From Spirosoma luteum DSM 19990 (lineage in GTDB: Bacteria > Bacteroidota > Bacteroidia > Cytophagales > Spirosomataceae): 64,000 nucleotides of DNA. The notes under the pieces are model-generated. The model ran no database searches, had not been told where the DNA came from, and was given only the letters and a program-made list of their open reading frames with translations. Where the stretch lies: contig NZ_KB893256.1 of the NCBI RefSeq assembly GCF_000374065.1, positions 1 to 64,000 of the forward strand, written 5' to 3'. The translations under genes were made by a program, and so were the position numbers. Below, piece by piece: positions 1 to 8,414 of this stretch; the stretch's first letter is position 1; each line of letters opens with the position of its first letter.

Positions 1-227
1 ATTCGCTCAAAGGTTCCATTACTTTTCCATTGGTCAAAGTAATAATAAACGGCCTGCCAGTGGGGCCATGTAGCGGGCAGGTTACGCCACTGTGTGCCCG
101 TACGCAGCAACCATAAGATGACGTCCACAACCTCTCGAAGGTCAACTTTTCGTTTGCGTTTGAGATTAAAAAAAGGCGAAATTGCGGCCCATTGAGGGTC
201 GGTCAGTGGCTCCCACTGTTTGGTCAT
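1..227 (-). CDS. IS5-type transposase, N-terminal part (truncated by window edge)
   Basis: The 75 visible residues start at the ATG on the minus strand (225-227) with MTKQWEPLTDPQWAAISPFF and continue through VDVILWLLRTGTQWRNLPA and an aromatic YYYFDQW segment. This is the N-terminal domain pattern (DUF4096-like) of IS5/IS1031-group DDE transposases, which bind the terminal inverted repeats before catalysis. The catalytic DDE region lies beyond position 1, so I cannot say whether the gene is intact. The ATG is preceded by AT-rich sequence belonging to the element end. Confidence 0.8.
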   Translation of the reverse strand, partial: MTKQWEPLTDPQWAAISPFFNLKRKRKVDLREVVDVILWLLRTGTQWRNLPATWPHWQAVYYYFDQWKSNGTFER

Positions 228-294
228 TACTTTGCATTTTGGTCGATACAAAGTTGACACGATTCTCAATCCTCTTCAATTCCCAAACACGTTC
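1..294 (-). mobile_element. IS5-family insertion sequence, one end only
   Basis: This is the 5' end of an insertion sequence cut by the window start. It contains the transposase N-terminus and about 67 bp of upstream terminal sequence. The likely outer end is near 291-294 (reading outwards on the minus strand, GAACGTGTTTGGG...), followed by TTA at 295-297. That would fit the 3-bp TNA-type target duplication of the IS1031 group. The boundary is inferred, because the other inverted repeat lies outside the window. Confidence 0.6.
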
Positions 295-302
295 TTAGCC
301 TA

Positions 303-374
303 CTATCGTAGGTGTCAGTTATAAAAGAAGGGCAGCTCCTGGGGGGGTTGCCCTTCTTTTATAACTGACGATAG
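303..374. terminator. Long perfect hairpin overlapping the AraC gene stop
   Basis: Arms 314-334 and 349-369 are perfect 21-bp complements around a 14-nt G-rich loop, and 303-307/370-374 extend the symmetry. The arms carry A/T runs on their outer sides, so the hairpin can act in both directions. The right arm contains the stop codon of the minus-strand AraC gene (359-361). It would end that transcript and block read-through from the insertion sequence. Confidence 0.75.
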
Positions 375-1231
375 GTTTTCACGTAAGCTGAAGGCGTTTG
401 GCCCGTTATGTCCTTGAACTGTCGGTTGAAGTTCGAGAGCGTACGGAAACCACTCTCGAAGCTGATCTGAGTAATGTTGAGTTTGCCATGCATCAACAAC
501 TTGCAGGCGTGCCCAATGCGCACTTCCGAAACAAACTCCGAAAATGTTTTATTGGCGCGGGTCTTGAAATAGCGGCAAAAGGCGGGGGAAGTCATACCCG
601 CCAAATCAGCAACCCGGTCCAGACTCAGTTCGTCCGGGAAATGCTCCAGTACATAATCATGGACCAACTGCATCCTGTCGGTTTCATTTGGCTTAACGGT
701 ATTGGTATAGCTTACACTAGTCAGATACCGGTAGTCGGTGGCATAACAAAGCTCATTCAGTAACGTCAGAAAATTCAGCACCCGCTCGAAACTGACTGGT
801 TGTGTTGCCAGACTCCGGAGCACTGTAGCTACTCGTTTACGGGTAGGGCCCGTCCACTCCAGTCCCTGTCGGGCGTGGTTCAGCAGTTGGCGCAATGGGG
901 CCATCTCCTGTTTTTCGAAAAAACTGGGGCCCAGAAAATCTTCCGTAAAATAGGCCACAATGCCCTTCGTCGCCAGCGTCGACTGTCTGTCGAAATAAGC
1001 CTGATCGCTACGCCAGAGATGGGGAAGGTTTGGCCCGAGGAAAACCAGATCGCCAGGGTTAAATGGCTTGATTGAGTCACCAATAAAACGGGTACCGCTA
1101 CCTTCTTCTACCAAAAACAATTGGAAGTGAGGGTGGAAGTGCCAGTTTGGATCGAAATGCGGTTCAACCAACTCCTTTACAACGAACGAGGCTGAAACAG
1201 GCTCAAGGTCTTTTCGTAGCGGTTGTTTCAT
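359..1231 (-). CDS. AraC-family transcriptional regulator (cupin sensor + HTH)
   Basis: This 290-residue regulator has two parts. Residues ~15-110 form a cupin-like sensor (HFHPHFQLFLVEEGSG, then a DLVFLGPNLPH segment). Residues ~190-288 are a double helix-turn-helix DNA-binding domain (LSLDRVADLAGMTSPAFCRYFK, then the typical ISFESGF..LSNFNRQFK second helix). It is transcribed divergently from the sugar-metabolism operon starting at ~1367, so it most likely controls that operon in response to a sugar or sugar acid. The effector cannot be read from sequence. Repeated CTAATA motifs in the shared promoter region are candidate binding sites. Confidence 0.9.
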   Translation of the reverse strand: MKQPLRKDLEPVSASFVVKELVEPHFDPNWHFHPHFQLFLVEEGSGTRFIGDSIKPFNPGDLVFLGPNLPHLWRSDQAYFDRQSTLATKGIVAYFTEDFLGPSFFEKQEMAPLRQLLNHARQGLEWTGPTRKRVATVLRSLATQPVSFERVLNFLTLLNELCYATDYRYLTSVSYTNTVKPNETDRMQLVHDYVLEHFPDELSLDRVADLAGMTSPAFCRYFKTRANKTFSEFVSEVRIGHACKLLMHGKLNITQISFESGFRTLSNFNRQFKDITGQTPSAYVKTYRQL

Positions 1232-1270
1232 CTAATTGCTGATTTTTAACGCAAATAGTGAATTATATTT

Positions 1271-1344
1271 CTAATATAAGCAAAAATAAAGTTAGTATTC
1301 GCTAATAAAAGCTAATATACAAAGATATAAGCTGTTTATATTTG
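1271..1344 (+). promoter_or_regulatory. Candidate AraC operator repeats and promoter
   Basis: CTAATA occurs at 1271, 1302 and 1312; the last two copies are exactly 10 bp (one helical turn) apart within GCTAATAAAAGCTAATATA. Downstream, TATATTTG at 1337-1344 matches the Bacteroidota -7 element TAnnTTTG. No TTTG-type -33 element is visible at the usual ~19-20 bp spacing, which would fit an activator-dependent promoter. The motifs are seen directly; their function is inferred from position. Confidence 0.45.
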
Positions 1345-1366
1345 TTTGATTTTTTATGGAATGAAT

Positions 1367-2254
1367 ATGAATAAGGTAGGAATGAATATGTTTGTCTGGA
1401 CGATGACTATGGACGAAGATCTGTCTGATACGTTGTCATTCCTACAAACGAATGGCTTTGACTTTGTCGAAATGCCCATTAATGACACTAATCTGGCCAA
1501 ATGGCAGCGCCTGGGTCATCAGGCAAAAGCACTGGGCCTGGGTGTGCAAACCTGCACTATCTGCGGCCCCGAATATAGCCTTATCAGTTCCGACGAAACC
1601 GTACGTCGGGCCGGCATCGATTACCTGAAACAGGTGGTTGACTGTGCGGCCGCGGTTGGGTCAAAGCTTCTGATGGGACCCATGTATGCGGGTTTCAAAA
1701 CCTTTACCGGAAAGCCTGCCACGGCCGAGGAGTGGAACTGGTCGGTAACGGGAATGCGGGAGGTGGCCGAACACGCTCAAACGAAAGACGTGACACTGGC
1801 CATCGAATACCTGAACCGGTTTGAAATTTATCTGCTTACCTGCGCCGACGAACTGGTGGGGTACATTGAGGAGGTTAATCACCCCAATTGCCGGGCGGCT
1901 TTCGATACCTTTCATGCCAATATGGAGGAGAAGAGCGTGGCTGATGCCTTACGCAAAGTAGCTCCTTATCTGGTTCACGTTCAGATTTCAGAGAACGACC
2001 GTTCCACGCCCGGACAGGGGCATATCAACTTCGACGAAGTGTTCAGTACACTAAACGAGATTGGGTACGATGGACCCATCGCCATCGAAGCATTTGGGCC
2101 TAACCCGCCCGAACTGGCAGCCGCTACCCATATTTTCCGACCCATGTTCGAGTCGCCGGAGCAACTGGCAGTGGACGGACTGGCATTTATAAAAATAAAG
2201 AGTGAACGAGTGAAAGAGCCAAACCGGGTCACCGGGCAAAGCGCTCTGGTTTAA
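1367..2254 (+). CDS. Sugar phosphate isomerase/epimerase, TIM barrel
   Basis: This is a xylose-isomerase-like TIM-barrel protein of ~295 residues. Visible elements include NGFDFVEMPI (first strand), LAIEYLNRFE with the metal-ligand Glu, a CRAAFDTFHANMEE segment (Asp/His ligands), VHVQISENDR..PGQGHINF, and the final PIAIEAF strand. Such enzymes (hydroxypyruvate isomerase, D-tagatose/psicose 3-epimerase relatives) interconvert keto sugars using a divalent metal. The start is ambiguous: in-frame ATGs lie at 1361, 1367 and 1382, and the last has an AAGGTAGGA stretch just upstream. It is the first gene of an operon with the oxidoreductase and the ThuA fusion protein, suggesting breakdown of a modified sugar. 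The exact substrate is unknown. Confidence 0.85.
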   Translation: MNKVGMNMFVWTMTMDEDLSDTLSFLQTNGFDFVEMPINDTNLAKWQRLGHQAKALGLGVQTCTICGPEYSLISSDETVRRAGIDYLKQVVDCAAAVGSKLLMGPMYAGFKTFTGKPATAEEWNWSVTGMREVAEHAQTKDVTLAIEYLNRFEIYLLTCADELVGYIEEVNHPNCRAAFDTFHANMEEKSVADALRKVAPYLVHVQISENDRSTPGQGHINFDEVFSTLNEIGYDGPIAIEAFGPNPPELAAATHIFRPMFESPEQLAVDGLAFIKIKSERVKEPNRVTGQSALV

Positions 2255-2299
2255 ACGTACACTCCCTCGTTCGCTCATTTACCCTTTCGCTCTTTAAAA

Positions 2300-3412
2300 A
2301 TGATAAACATCGCAATCGTTGGCCTGGGTTTCGGGGCCGAATTTATTCCTATCTACCAGCGGCATCCGCAGGCAAACATGTACGCTATTTGCCAGCGTAA
2401 CGTACAAAAGTTAAATGAAATTGGGGACGCTTACGGCGTCGAAAAGCGGTATAGCAGCTACGATGAACTACTGGCTGACCCTGATGTTGATGCCGTGCAC
2501 ATTAACTCGCCCATTCCAAACCACGCCGAGCAAAGCCTGAAAGCATTACGGGCCGGTAAGCACGTTGCCTGTACCGTGCCCATGGCTACCTCGGTGGAGG
2601 AGTGTATGGAAATCGTACGTGCCACGAAGGAAAACGGTAAAAAATACATGATGATGGAAACGGTGGTGTACAGCCGCGAGTTTCTGTTCGTTAAAGAATT
2701 GTACGAAAAAGGAGAGCTTGGAAAGGTGCAGTTTCTGAAAGCCAGTCACCAGCAGGATATGGACGGCTGGCCCGATTACTGGCCTGGTCTGCCGCCCATG
2801 CACTACGCTACGCACTGCGTGGGGCCGGTAGCGGGTTTGCTCAAACTGGAAGCCGATTACGTGTCCTGTTTTGGGTCGGGTACGATTCGGGAGGAGTTGG
2901 CAAAGATTCACAACTCGCCCTTTGCGGTTGAGTCGGCGCATATCAAGTTCAAGAACAGTGATTTGTCGGCGTACGTGTATCGGTCATTGTTTGACGTAGC
3001 GCGGCAGTACCGCGAGAGCTTCGAGGTGTACGGCGATAAGAAATCATTCGAGTGGCAACTCATCGAAGACGAAGAACCGGTAATTCACACCGCTAAAAAG
3101 CCTGAACCCGAAATTCCGGCGAAAGTAGCCGTCCCTGACTACGCCCATTACCTGCCGGAAGAAATTCAGCGATTCACGACCAAAGGTGTGTATGATGCCG
3201 ACGAAACCCAGCACTTATCGTTCACGCAGGGGGGAGGCCACGGTGGGTCGCACCCGCACATGGTGCATGAGTTCGTGTCGGCTCTGGTCGAAGACCGTGA
3301 CCCGTTCCCCAATGCAGCCCAGTCGGCCAACTGGACCAGCGTCGGTATTCTGGCGCACGAGTCGGCTATGCAGGGCGGAAAATTGATTCAATTACCTGAT
3401 TTTAACGTGTAG
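2300..3412 (+). CDS. Gfo/Idh/MocA-family oxidoreductase lacking the EKP lysine
   Basis: This is a 370-residue NAD(P)-dependent sugar dehydrogenase homologue. The N-terminal Rossmann fold is clear (IAIVGLGFGAEFIPIY) and the C-terminal alpha/beta substrate domain follows from ~residue 125. The loop that normally reads C-E-K-P, with the lysine placed for catalysis, here reads ACTVPMAT, so the lysine is replaced by valine. The reaction may therefore differ from a standard polyol or sugar dehydrogenase. The gene sits 45 bp after the TIM-barrel gene and 13 bp before the ThuA fusion protein, clearly in one operon, so a role in sugar oxidation or epimerisation is inferred. Confidence 0.88.
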   Translation: MINIAIVGLGFGAEFIPIYQRHPQANMYAICQRNVQKLNEIGDAYGVEKRYSSYDELLADPDVDAVHINSPIPNHAEQSLKALRAGKHVACTVPMATSVEECMEIVRATKENGKKYMMMETVVYSREFLFVKELYEKGELGKVQFLKASHQQDMDGWPDYWPGLPPMHYATHCVGPVAGLLKLEADYVSCFGSGTIREELAKIHNSPFAVESAHIKFKNSDLSAYVYRSLFDVARQYRESFEVYGDKKSFEWQLIEDEEPVIHTAKKPEPEIPAKVAVPDYAHYLPEEIQRFTTKGVYDADETQHLSFTQGGGHGGSHPHMVHEFVSALVEDRDPFPNAAQSANWTSVGILAHESAMQGGKLIQLPDFNV

Positions 3413-3425
3413 ACAACATGGTATC

Positions 3426-6400
3426 ATGAAAAAACTAATTACCGCGTTTGCCTTGGTTGTAGTGCTTACCCAGTGCGCCCGCCAGTCGACAACTCAAACG
3501 GCCGTCCGACAAGGAACCTCTTCGTCTGGCAATGCTCAACCGCGTCGGACGGAGATTTTGTTCCTCGGCGACAACGGCCACCACAAACCCATTGAGCGGG
3601 TGCCGGAAATCATGGCGGCTTTGGGGGTTAAGGGTATCAACTTTACGTATACCGATAAGCTGGAAGACCTCAACACCGAAAATCTGAACAAATATGATGG
3701 TCTGCTTATTTATGCCAACTGGGACAGTATTGGCAAACCGCAGGAAAAGGCGTTGCTCGATTACGTATCGTCAGGTCACGGCATCATTCCGGTGCATTGC
3801 GCATCCTATTGTTTCCGCAATTCGCCGGAGTACGTCGATAAGGTAGTGGGTGGTCAGTTCTGGCGGCATCGGATGGACACCATCCAAACCCGCTTCACGC
3901 AGCCTGCTAATCCAATTGTAGCAGGTTTGCCCTCATTCAAAGCCTACGATGAAACGTATTTGCACAACCATTTGCAACCGGACAATAACGTGCTGGCCGT
4001 TCGGGACATTAAAGCCGACCAGACAAAAGACCGTCCTGATGCTAAAGAGGAGCCTTATACCTGGACCCGGCAGTATGGCAAAGGACGCATGTTTTATACG
4101 GCCTACGGGCACGATGAGCGCACCTGGTTGCAACCCGGGTTTCAGCAACTGCTGGAGCGTGGTATCCTGTGGGCCGTGGGCGACAAGGTGAAAAAATTGC
4201 ATGATGACCTGAATCCACAGCCTTTTGCCTATCAGGAAGCCCCACAGCTTCCTAACTACGAAAAGCGGCCTGGTCCTCAAAGAGAGCAGAAACCACTCTC
4301 GCCGGAGGAGTCCATGAAGCACATTCAGGTGCCGGTTGATTTTACCCTCGATTTGTTCGCTCATGAGCCAAACGTGATGCACCCCATCGCGATGGCCTGG
4401 GATGAGCGTGGACGGCTCTACGCCCTTGTTACGAAAGACTATCCCAACGAGCGTAAACCCGAAGGAGGATCTGACTACATCGTCATTTGTGAAGACACGA
4501 ACAACGATGGCAAGGCCGACAAGTTCACCAACTTCGCCGAAGGACTAAGTATTCCTACCGGAATGGCGTTTGGCAACGGCGGGTTGTACGTATCGCAGGC
4601 GCCCCACATGCTGTTTTTGCAGGACACCAACGGCGACGATAAAGCCGATGTGAAGAAAGTTGTTTTCACCGGTTTTGGTACGTTCGATACGCATGCTGGT
4701 CCTAGCAACTTGCATTATGGTTTCGACAACTGGATTTGGGGCAGCGTTGGCTATTCCGGTTTCAAAGGGAAAGTGGGAGCCGATAGTGTGAAATTCGGTC
4801 AGGGCTTTTTCCGGTTCAAACCGGATGGCTCGCAACTGGAATATGTAACGGGAACATCCAATAATACCTGGGGACTGGGCTTCACGGAAACCGGTGACAT
4901 TTTTGGTTCAACGGCCAACAACTCACACGGCTGGTACATGGCCATCCCAAACCGGTACTTCAACGGAGCACCCCACATCCGGGAAAACGGTAGTCGCAGT
5001 ACGGATACCCATAAAGACATGAAACCCATCACCGAAAAGGTGCGACAGGTGGACGTGTTTGGTGGGTTTACCGCTGCCGCCGGGCATAACTTCTACACTG
5101 CCCGTGCTTTCCCGAAAAAATACTGGAACCAGATTGCTTTCGTGTCGGAGCCAACGGGCCACATTGTCCACCAGAACGTGATGCAGAAAAGTGGAACCGA
5201 TTTTTCGGATGCCGTTGGGTTTAACCTGATGGCCGGTGCCGATGAATGGTTTGCGCCCGTGTTTGCCGAAGTGGGGCCAGACGGAGCTGTTTGGGTTGTT
5301 GACTGGTATAGCTATATTATCCAGCATAACCCCACGCCCAAAGGAGCCACCAACGGTTCGGGTAATGCCTACGAAACCTCCCTTCGGGATTTCACGCATG
5401 GCCGCATTTACCGCGTAGGCTACAAAGGAGCACCTGCCTATACACCAATGGCCCTGAGCAAAGACCGTCCGGCAGAGTTGATTGCCGCGTTGAAGAACAC
5501 CAACATGTTCTGGCGCACGACCGCCCAGCGGTTGCTCATCGAACGAAACAACAAGGACGTAGTGCCGCAATTGATTGCCCTGGTCAATGACCAGTCGCTG
5601 GATGAGATTGGCAACAACCCGGCGGCTATTCACGCGCTGTGGATATTAAATGGATTAAACGTACTGGATGGCGCTGACCGGAATGCGTTGATGGCCGTTA
5701 AACAGGCATTGAAACACCCGGCACCAGCAGTTCGTAAAACGGCTATTCAGGTAATGCCGACCACTAGCGAAGTGGCTGGTACGTTGCTGGAAGCGAACAT
5801 GCTGAACGACAAAGAACCGCTGGTGGTGCTGAATACCATACTGGCGTTGTCAAAACTGCCATCGAATCCCACCGCCGATGCCGCTGTACTGGCCCGACTA
5901 AACAGCACTGCCGGAGCGCAGGAAGTGAATGACCGGTGGTTGCCCGATGCGTTCGCCAGTATGCTGACGAGCCAGAACGGACGGTTGTTGAAAACGTACG
6001 TAAACCAACTGGCGGTGAATACACCAGCTAAGGCCGGTTCGGCTATGTCGGCACATAACCACGCGGACATGGCCAAGGCATCAGCACCCGTCATGACGGC
6101 CTCTATGGCGTCAACTCCGCCTGTAAGCAACCTGCCAGACCTGATTGTGGCGGCTGTTCGTACCACACCCAATTCTCCGGCGGTTCGGGAGCGGGCACAA
6201 GTCTTCATCGACGTGACTAATGCGGGGGGGGCTGCTATTCCGGCAGGAACACCCATTCCGATGTCAGTGCGGGTTGAAGGGCCGAAAGGAATGGCGGATG
6301 CGTCTAAAATTGACTTTATCAGCGTTACGCATGACACCGGAATTAAGCCCGGAGAAACCATTACGATTACGAAATCGAACAATGGACCGTGGGTGGGCGA

Positions 6401-7226
6401 TATGGGTGTACTATTCGAGCAGTCCGGTGATTATATCATATCGGTCATGCTCGACCGTGAGAATAAGATTGCGGAAAGTAACGAGCAAAACAACAACGCT
6501 ACCCATACCCTGATCTACCGCGCTCCGCAAAGTCTGAGCGCTTATACGCTGGAACGGGCTACGCGCAGCTACGCATCTGTAGCCCCCATTGAAGCGGTGG
6601 TAGACATGCTTCGGCAAACGCAGAAACTGAGTCCGGCGGAGAGCGAAGCCGTTGTGAAGGGCGTGTCGGAAGGGTGGAACCTGAAGCAGAAGGCAACGGT
6701 GCCGGAAGCGGACCGGTCGTTCTTAGCCAGCCTGAATGGGACCGTATCTGCCGATAACCGCGAACGGTTAGGCCGACTATACGAAGCCTGGGGGCTGACG
6801 AAAGAAGAACCTGTTGACCCCAACGTAGAGGTGGTACGACTGAAAACCGTACGGGAGGAAATGCGCTACGACAAAAAGGAATTCACCGTTACGGCGGGTA
6901 AGACCATTGAAATTGTGCTCGAAAATCCCGATGCCATGCAGCATAACCTGGTGATTGGTAAACCCAAAACGATGGAGATTATCGGGGCCGCTGCCGACAA
7001 GCTGATTACGGCTAAAGATGGGGCGGAAAAGAACTACGTGCCCTCTATTTCGCAGGTTATTGCCGCTACACCTTTGGTAAATCCCGACCAGACGTATCGG
7101 CTCAAATTCACCGCTCCCAACACCCCCGGCGACTACCCGTTCGTTTGTACCTTCCCCGGTCACTGGCGGATTATGAACGGTGTGATGAAAGTAGTGAAAT
7201 CCGGTCAGGCAATGAACGCGAAGTAA
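3426..7226 (+). CDS. ThuA / PVC beta-propeller dehydrogenase / HEAT / CARDB / cupredoxin lipoprotein
   Basis: This is a very large (1266-residue) exported multidomain protein. Residues 1-17 form a lipoprotein signal ending in the lipobox LTQC. Residues ~40-255 are a ThuA-like (class-I-amidotransferase-like) domain. Residues ~295-665 are a glucose/sorbosone-dehydrogenase-type propeller with two Ca-binding-like loops (DTNNDGKAD, DTNGDDKAD). Residues ~670-870 look like HEAT repeats. Residues ~900-1036 are a CARDB adhesion-type Ig domain, and ~1135-1262 a plastocyanin/azurin-like cupredoxin with likely type-1 copper ligands H1173, C1241, H1246 and M1250. No CxxCH heme motif is present, although relatives often carry a cytochrome c domain. 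Periplasmic or surface sugar oxidation with electrons passed to copper is inferred. Confidence 0.85.
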   Translation: MKKLITAFALVVVLTQCARQSTTQTAVRQGTSSSGNAQPRRTEILFLGDNGHHKPIERVPEIMAALGVKGINFTYTDKLEDLNTENLNKYDGLLIYANWDSIGKPQEKALLDYVSSGHGIIPVHCASYCFRNSPEYVDKVVGGQFWRHRMDTIQTRFTQPANPIVAGLPSFKAYDETYLHNHLQPDNNVLAVRDIKADQTKDRPDAKEEPYTWTRQYGKGRMFYTAYGHDERTWLQPGFQQLLERGILWAVGDKVKKLHDDLNPQPFAYQEAPQLPNYEKRPGPQREQKPLSPEESMKHIQVPVDFTLDLFAHEPNVMHPIAMAWDERGRLYALVTKDYPNERKPEGGSDYIVICEDTNNDGKADKFTNFAEGLSIPTGMAFGNGGLYVSQAPHMLFLQDTNGDDKADVKKVVFTGFGTFDTHAGPSNLHYGFDNWIWGSVGYSGFKGKVGADSVKFGQGFFRFKPDGSQLEYVTGTSNNTWGLGFTETGDIFGSTANNSHGWYMAIPNRYFNGAPHIRENGSRSTDTHKDMKPITEKVRQVDVFGGFTAAAGHNFYTARAFPKKYWNQIAFVSEPTGHIVHQNVMQKSGTDFSDAVGFNLMAGADEWFAPVFAEVGPDGAVWVVDWYSYIIQHNPTPKGATNGSGNAYETSLRDFTHGRIYRVGYKGAPAYTPMALSKDRPAELIAALKNTNMFWRTTAQRLLIERNNKDVVPQLIALVNDQSLDEIGNNPAAIHALWILNGLNVLDGADRNALMAVKQALKHPAPAVRKTAIQVMPTTSEVAGTLLEANMLNDKEPLVVLNTILALSKLPSNPTADAAVLARLNSTAGAQEVNDRWLPDAFASMLTSQNGRLLKTYVNQLAVNTPAKAGSAMSAHNHADMAKASAPVMTASMASTPPVSNLPDLIVAAVRTTPNSPAVRERAQVFIDVTNAGGAAIPAGTPIPMSVRVEGPKGMADASKIDFISVTHDTGIKPGETITITKSNNGPWVGDMGVLFEQSGDYIISVMLDRENKIAESNEQNNNATHTLIYRAPQSLSAYTLERATRSYASVAPIEAVVDMLRQTQKLSPAESEAVVKGVSEGWNLKQKATVPEADRSFLASLNGTVSADNRERLGRLYEAWGLTKEEPVDPNVEVVRLKTVREEMRYDKKEFTVTAGKTIEIVLENPDAMQHNLVIGKPKTMEIIGAAADKLITAKDGAEKNYVPSISQVIAATPLVNPDQTYRLKFTAPNTPGDYPFVCTFPGHWRIMNGVMKVVKSGQAMNAK

Positions 7227-7250
7227 CCTGGTCACTACCTGACGGGCAAT

Positions 7251-7311
7251 CTGTAAGCAGAAAAGCCGGACGACTTTCAATGAGAAAGTCGTCCGGCTTT
7301 TCTGCTTACAG
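7251..7311. terminator. Bidirectional terminator, 28-bp perfect stem
   Basis: Arms 7251-7278 and 7284-7311 are perfect reverse complements with a 5-nt loop (AATGA). An A4 run precedes the GC core and a T4 run follows it. It separates the convergent ThuA fusion gene and histidine kinase gene and can serve both. Confidence 0.88.
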
Positions 7312-7332
7312 GATACGTTAGTCTACTCCTGC

Positions 7333-8238
7333 CTACTCCCCATCGCTTAGTACCGCCGTTGAGGGCAGGAGGGCAGACGGTGGCACCTGAATCAGAAACT
7401 CACTACCTTTACCCAATTCACTTTTTACCCATATTGTCCATTTGTGCGACTGGATAATGCGTTGTACATAACTTAGTCCCAGGCCGAAACCTTTCACGCT
7501 GGGCTGGTTCCGGTCATGCACCCGGAAGAATGGCTGGAAAATGTGCGCTATTATTTTGGGCGCAATGCCAATACCCCGATCCTGCACTGCAATCGTTAAT
7601 CCGTCGGCAGTGTTCCTGGTGTAGATGGTTATTTCCGGCTCACCGGCACTATACTTAATTGCATTGTCGAGCAGGTTATAGAAAACGTTGGTCAGGTGCA
7701 ACCGGTCGGCCAGTACATGGGGGTCACTACCGGCCAGATTTAATTTCAGGTACGTACCGTGCCGCTCCGCTACCGAATGGAGCAACTGGTTCAAATGAAT
7801 AGGCTCGGTGTTAAGGACCAGCGTGTTTTTGTCCGCACGAGCCAGGGTCAGCATCGTTTCTACCTGTTGCTGTAAGCGCTCCGCTTCTTCCCGAATGATG
7901 CGTACATATTTCTCTGTTCGTTCGGGTTGATTCCGGGCAATGGGGGAATCCAGAATATCGGCTGCCATGCGGATAGCCGTGATAGGTGATTGAAATTCGT
8001 GAACAATGGAATGCAGCACTTCGGTCTGCTCGGCTGGTTTCTCCCGGCGCAGTAACCACCAGATTGAATACCCCATCAACAGTTGCGACGTTAACAGAAG
8101 TCCGAATAAAGGGAGCCAGCCTATGGAGGGAACCGGGATGGAGATGGAGGACCAATTGCCGTAAACAAACCCTGCTGCAATCAGAAAGAGCAGTACCGTA
8201 AGCCCAAATAATGAGTAGGCAACAGAACGAGGTGGCAT
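7333..8238 (-). CDS. Orphan sensor histidine kinase (HisKA/HATPase)
   Basis: This is a 301-residue membrane histidine kinase. Two hydrophobic segments (~residues 8-25 and ~42-62) flank a very short (~17-residue) extracytoplasmic loop, so it has almost no periplasmic sensor. The HisKA phosphoacceptor is H80 in VHEFQSP, a variant of the usual SHELRTP box. The ATPase domain has an N-box (FYNLLDNAIKYS), G1 (DRGIGI) and G2 (GFGLGLSYV). No response regulator gene is adjacent, so the partner is unknown. The kinase may sense a membrane state or act with another membrane protein. Confidence 0.88.
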   Translation of the reverse strand: MPPRSVAYSLFGLTVLLFLIAAGFVYGNWSSISIPVPSIGWLPLFGLLLTSQLLMGYSIWWLLRREKPAEQTEVLHSIVHEFQSPITAIRMAADILDSPIARNQPERTEKYVRIIREEAERLQQQVETMLTLARADKNTLVLNTEPIHLNQLLHSVAERHGTYLKLNLAGSDPHVLADRLHLTNVFYNLLDNAIKYSAGEPEITIYTRNTADGLTIAVQDRGIGIAPKIIAHIFQPFFRVHDRNQPSVKGFGLGLSYVQRIIQSHKWTIWVKSELGKGSEFLIQVPPSALLPSTAVLSDGE

Positions 8239-8358
8239 AAGGCTATCTGTTATGGGTGTGCTAGAAGCCTGAACGAGCGAATGAAATGCATTGCCCGTTG
8301 GATGTATTTACGTTGTAAATGTCACACGAAATTACCCTAAAAACTAAAAACAGCCAAC

Positions 8359-8387
8359 AAAAAAGCCCGCCATTAACGGGCTTTTTA
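8359..8387 (-). terminator. Terminator of the Lys/Ala-rich protein gene
   Basis: A 10-bp stem AAAAAGCCCG/CGGGCTTTTT (8360-8369 and 8377-8386) encloses a 7-nt loop 28 bp downstream of the minus-strand gene end at 8415. Because of its A and T runs it could also work in the other direction. Confidence 0.8.
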
Positions 8388-8414
8388 TTAGACGAGCGTT
8401 AGGAGAGGTGACTG

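Noticed and set aside
2195-2300. Partly self-complementary text (GAGTGAACGAG / CTCGTTCGCTC) between the first two operon genes
   Set aside because: Complementarity is broken and of low complexity; no T run follows, and the downstream gene is clearly in the same operon.
4923-5633. 236-codon minus-strand frame
   Set aside because: Antisense to the propeller domain of the ThuA fusion protein; no family features.
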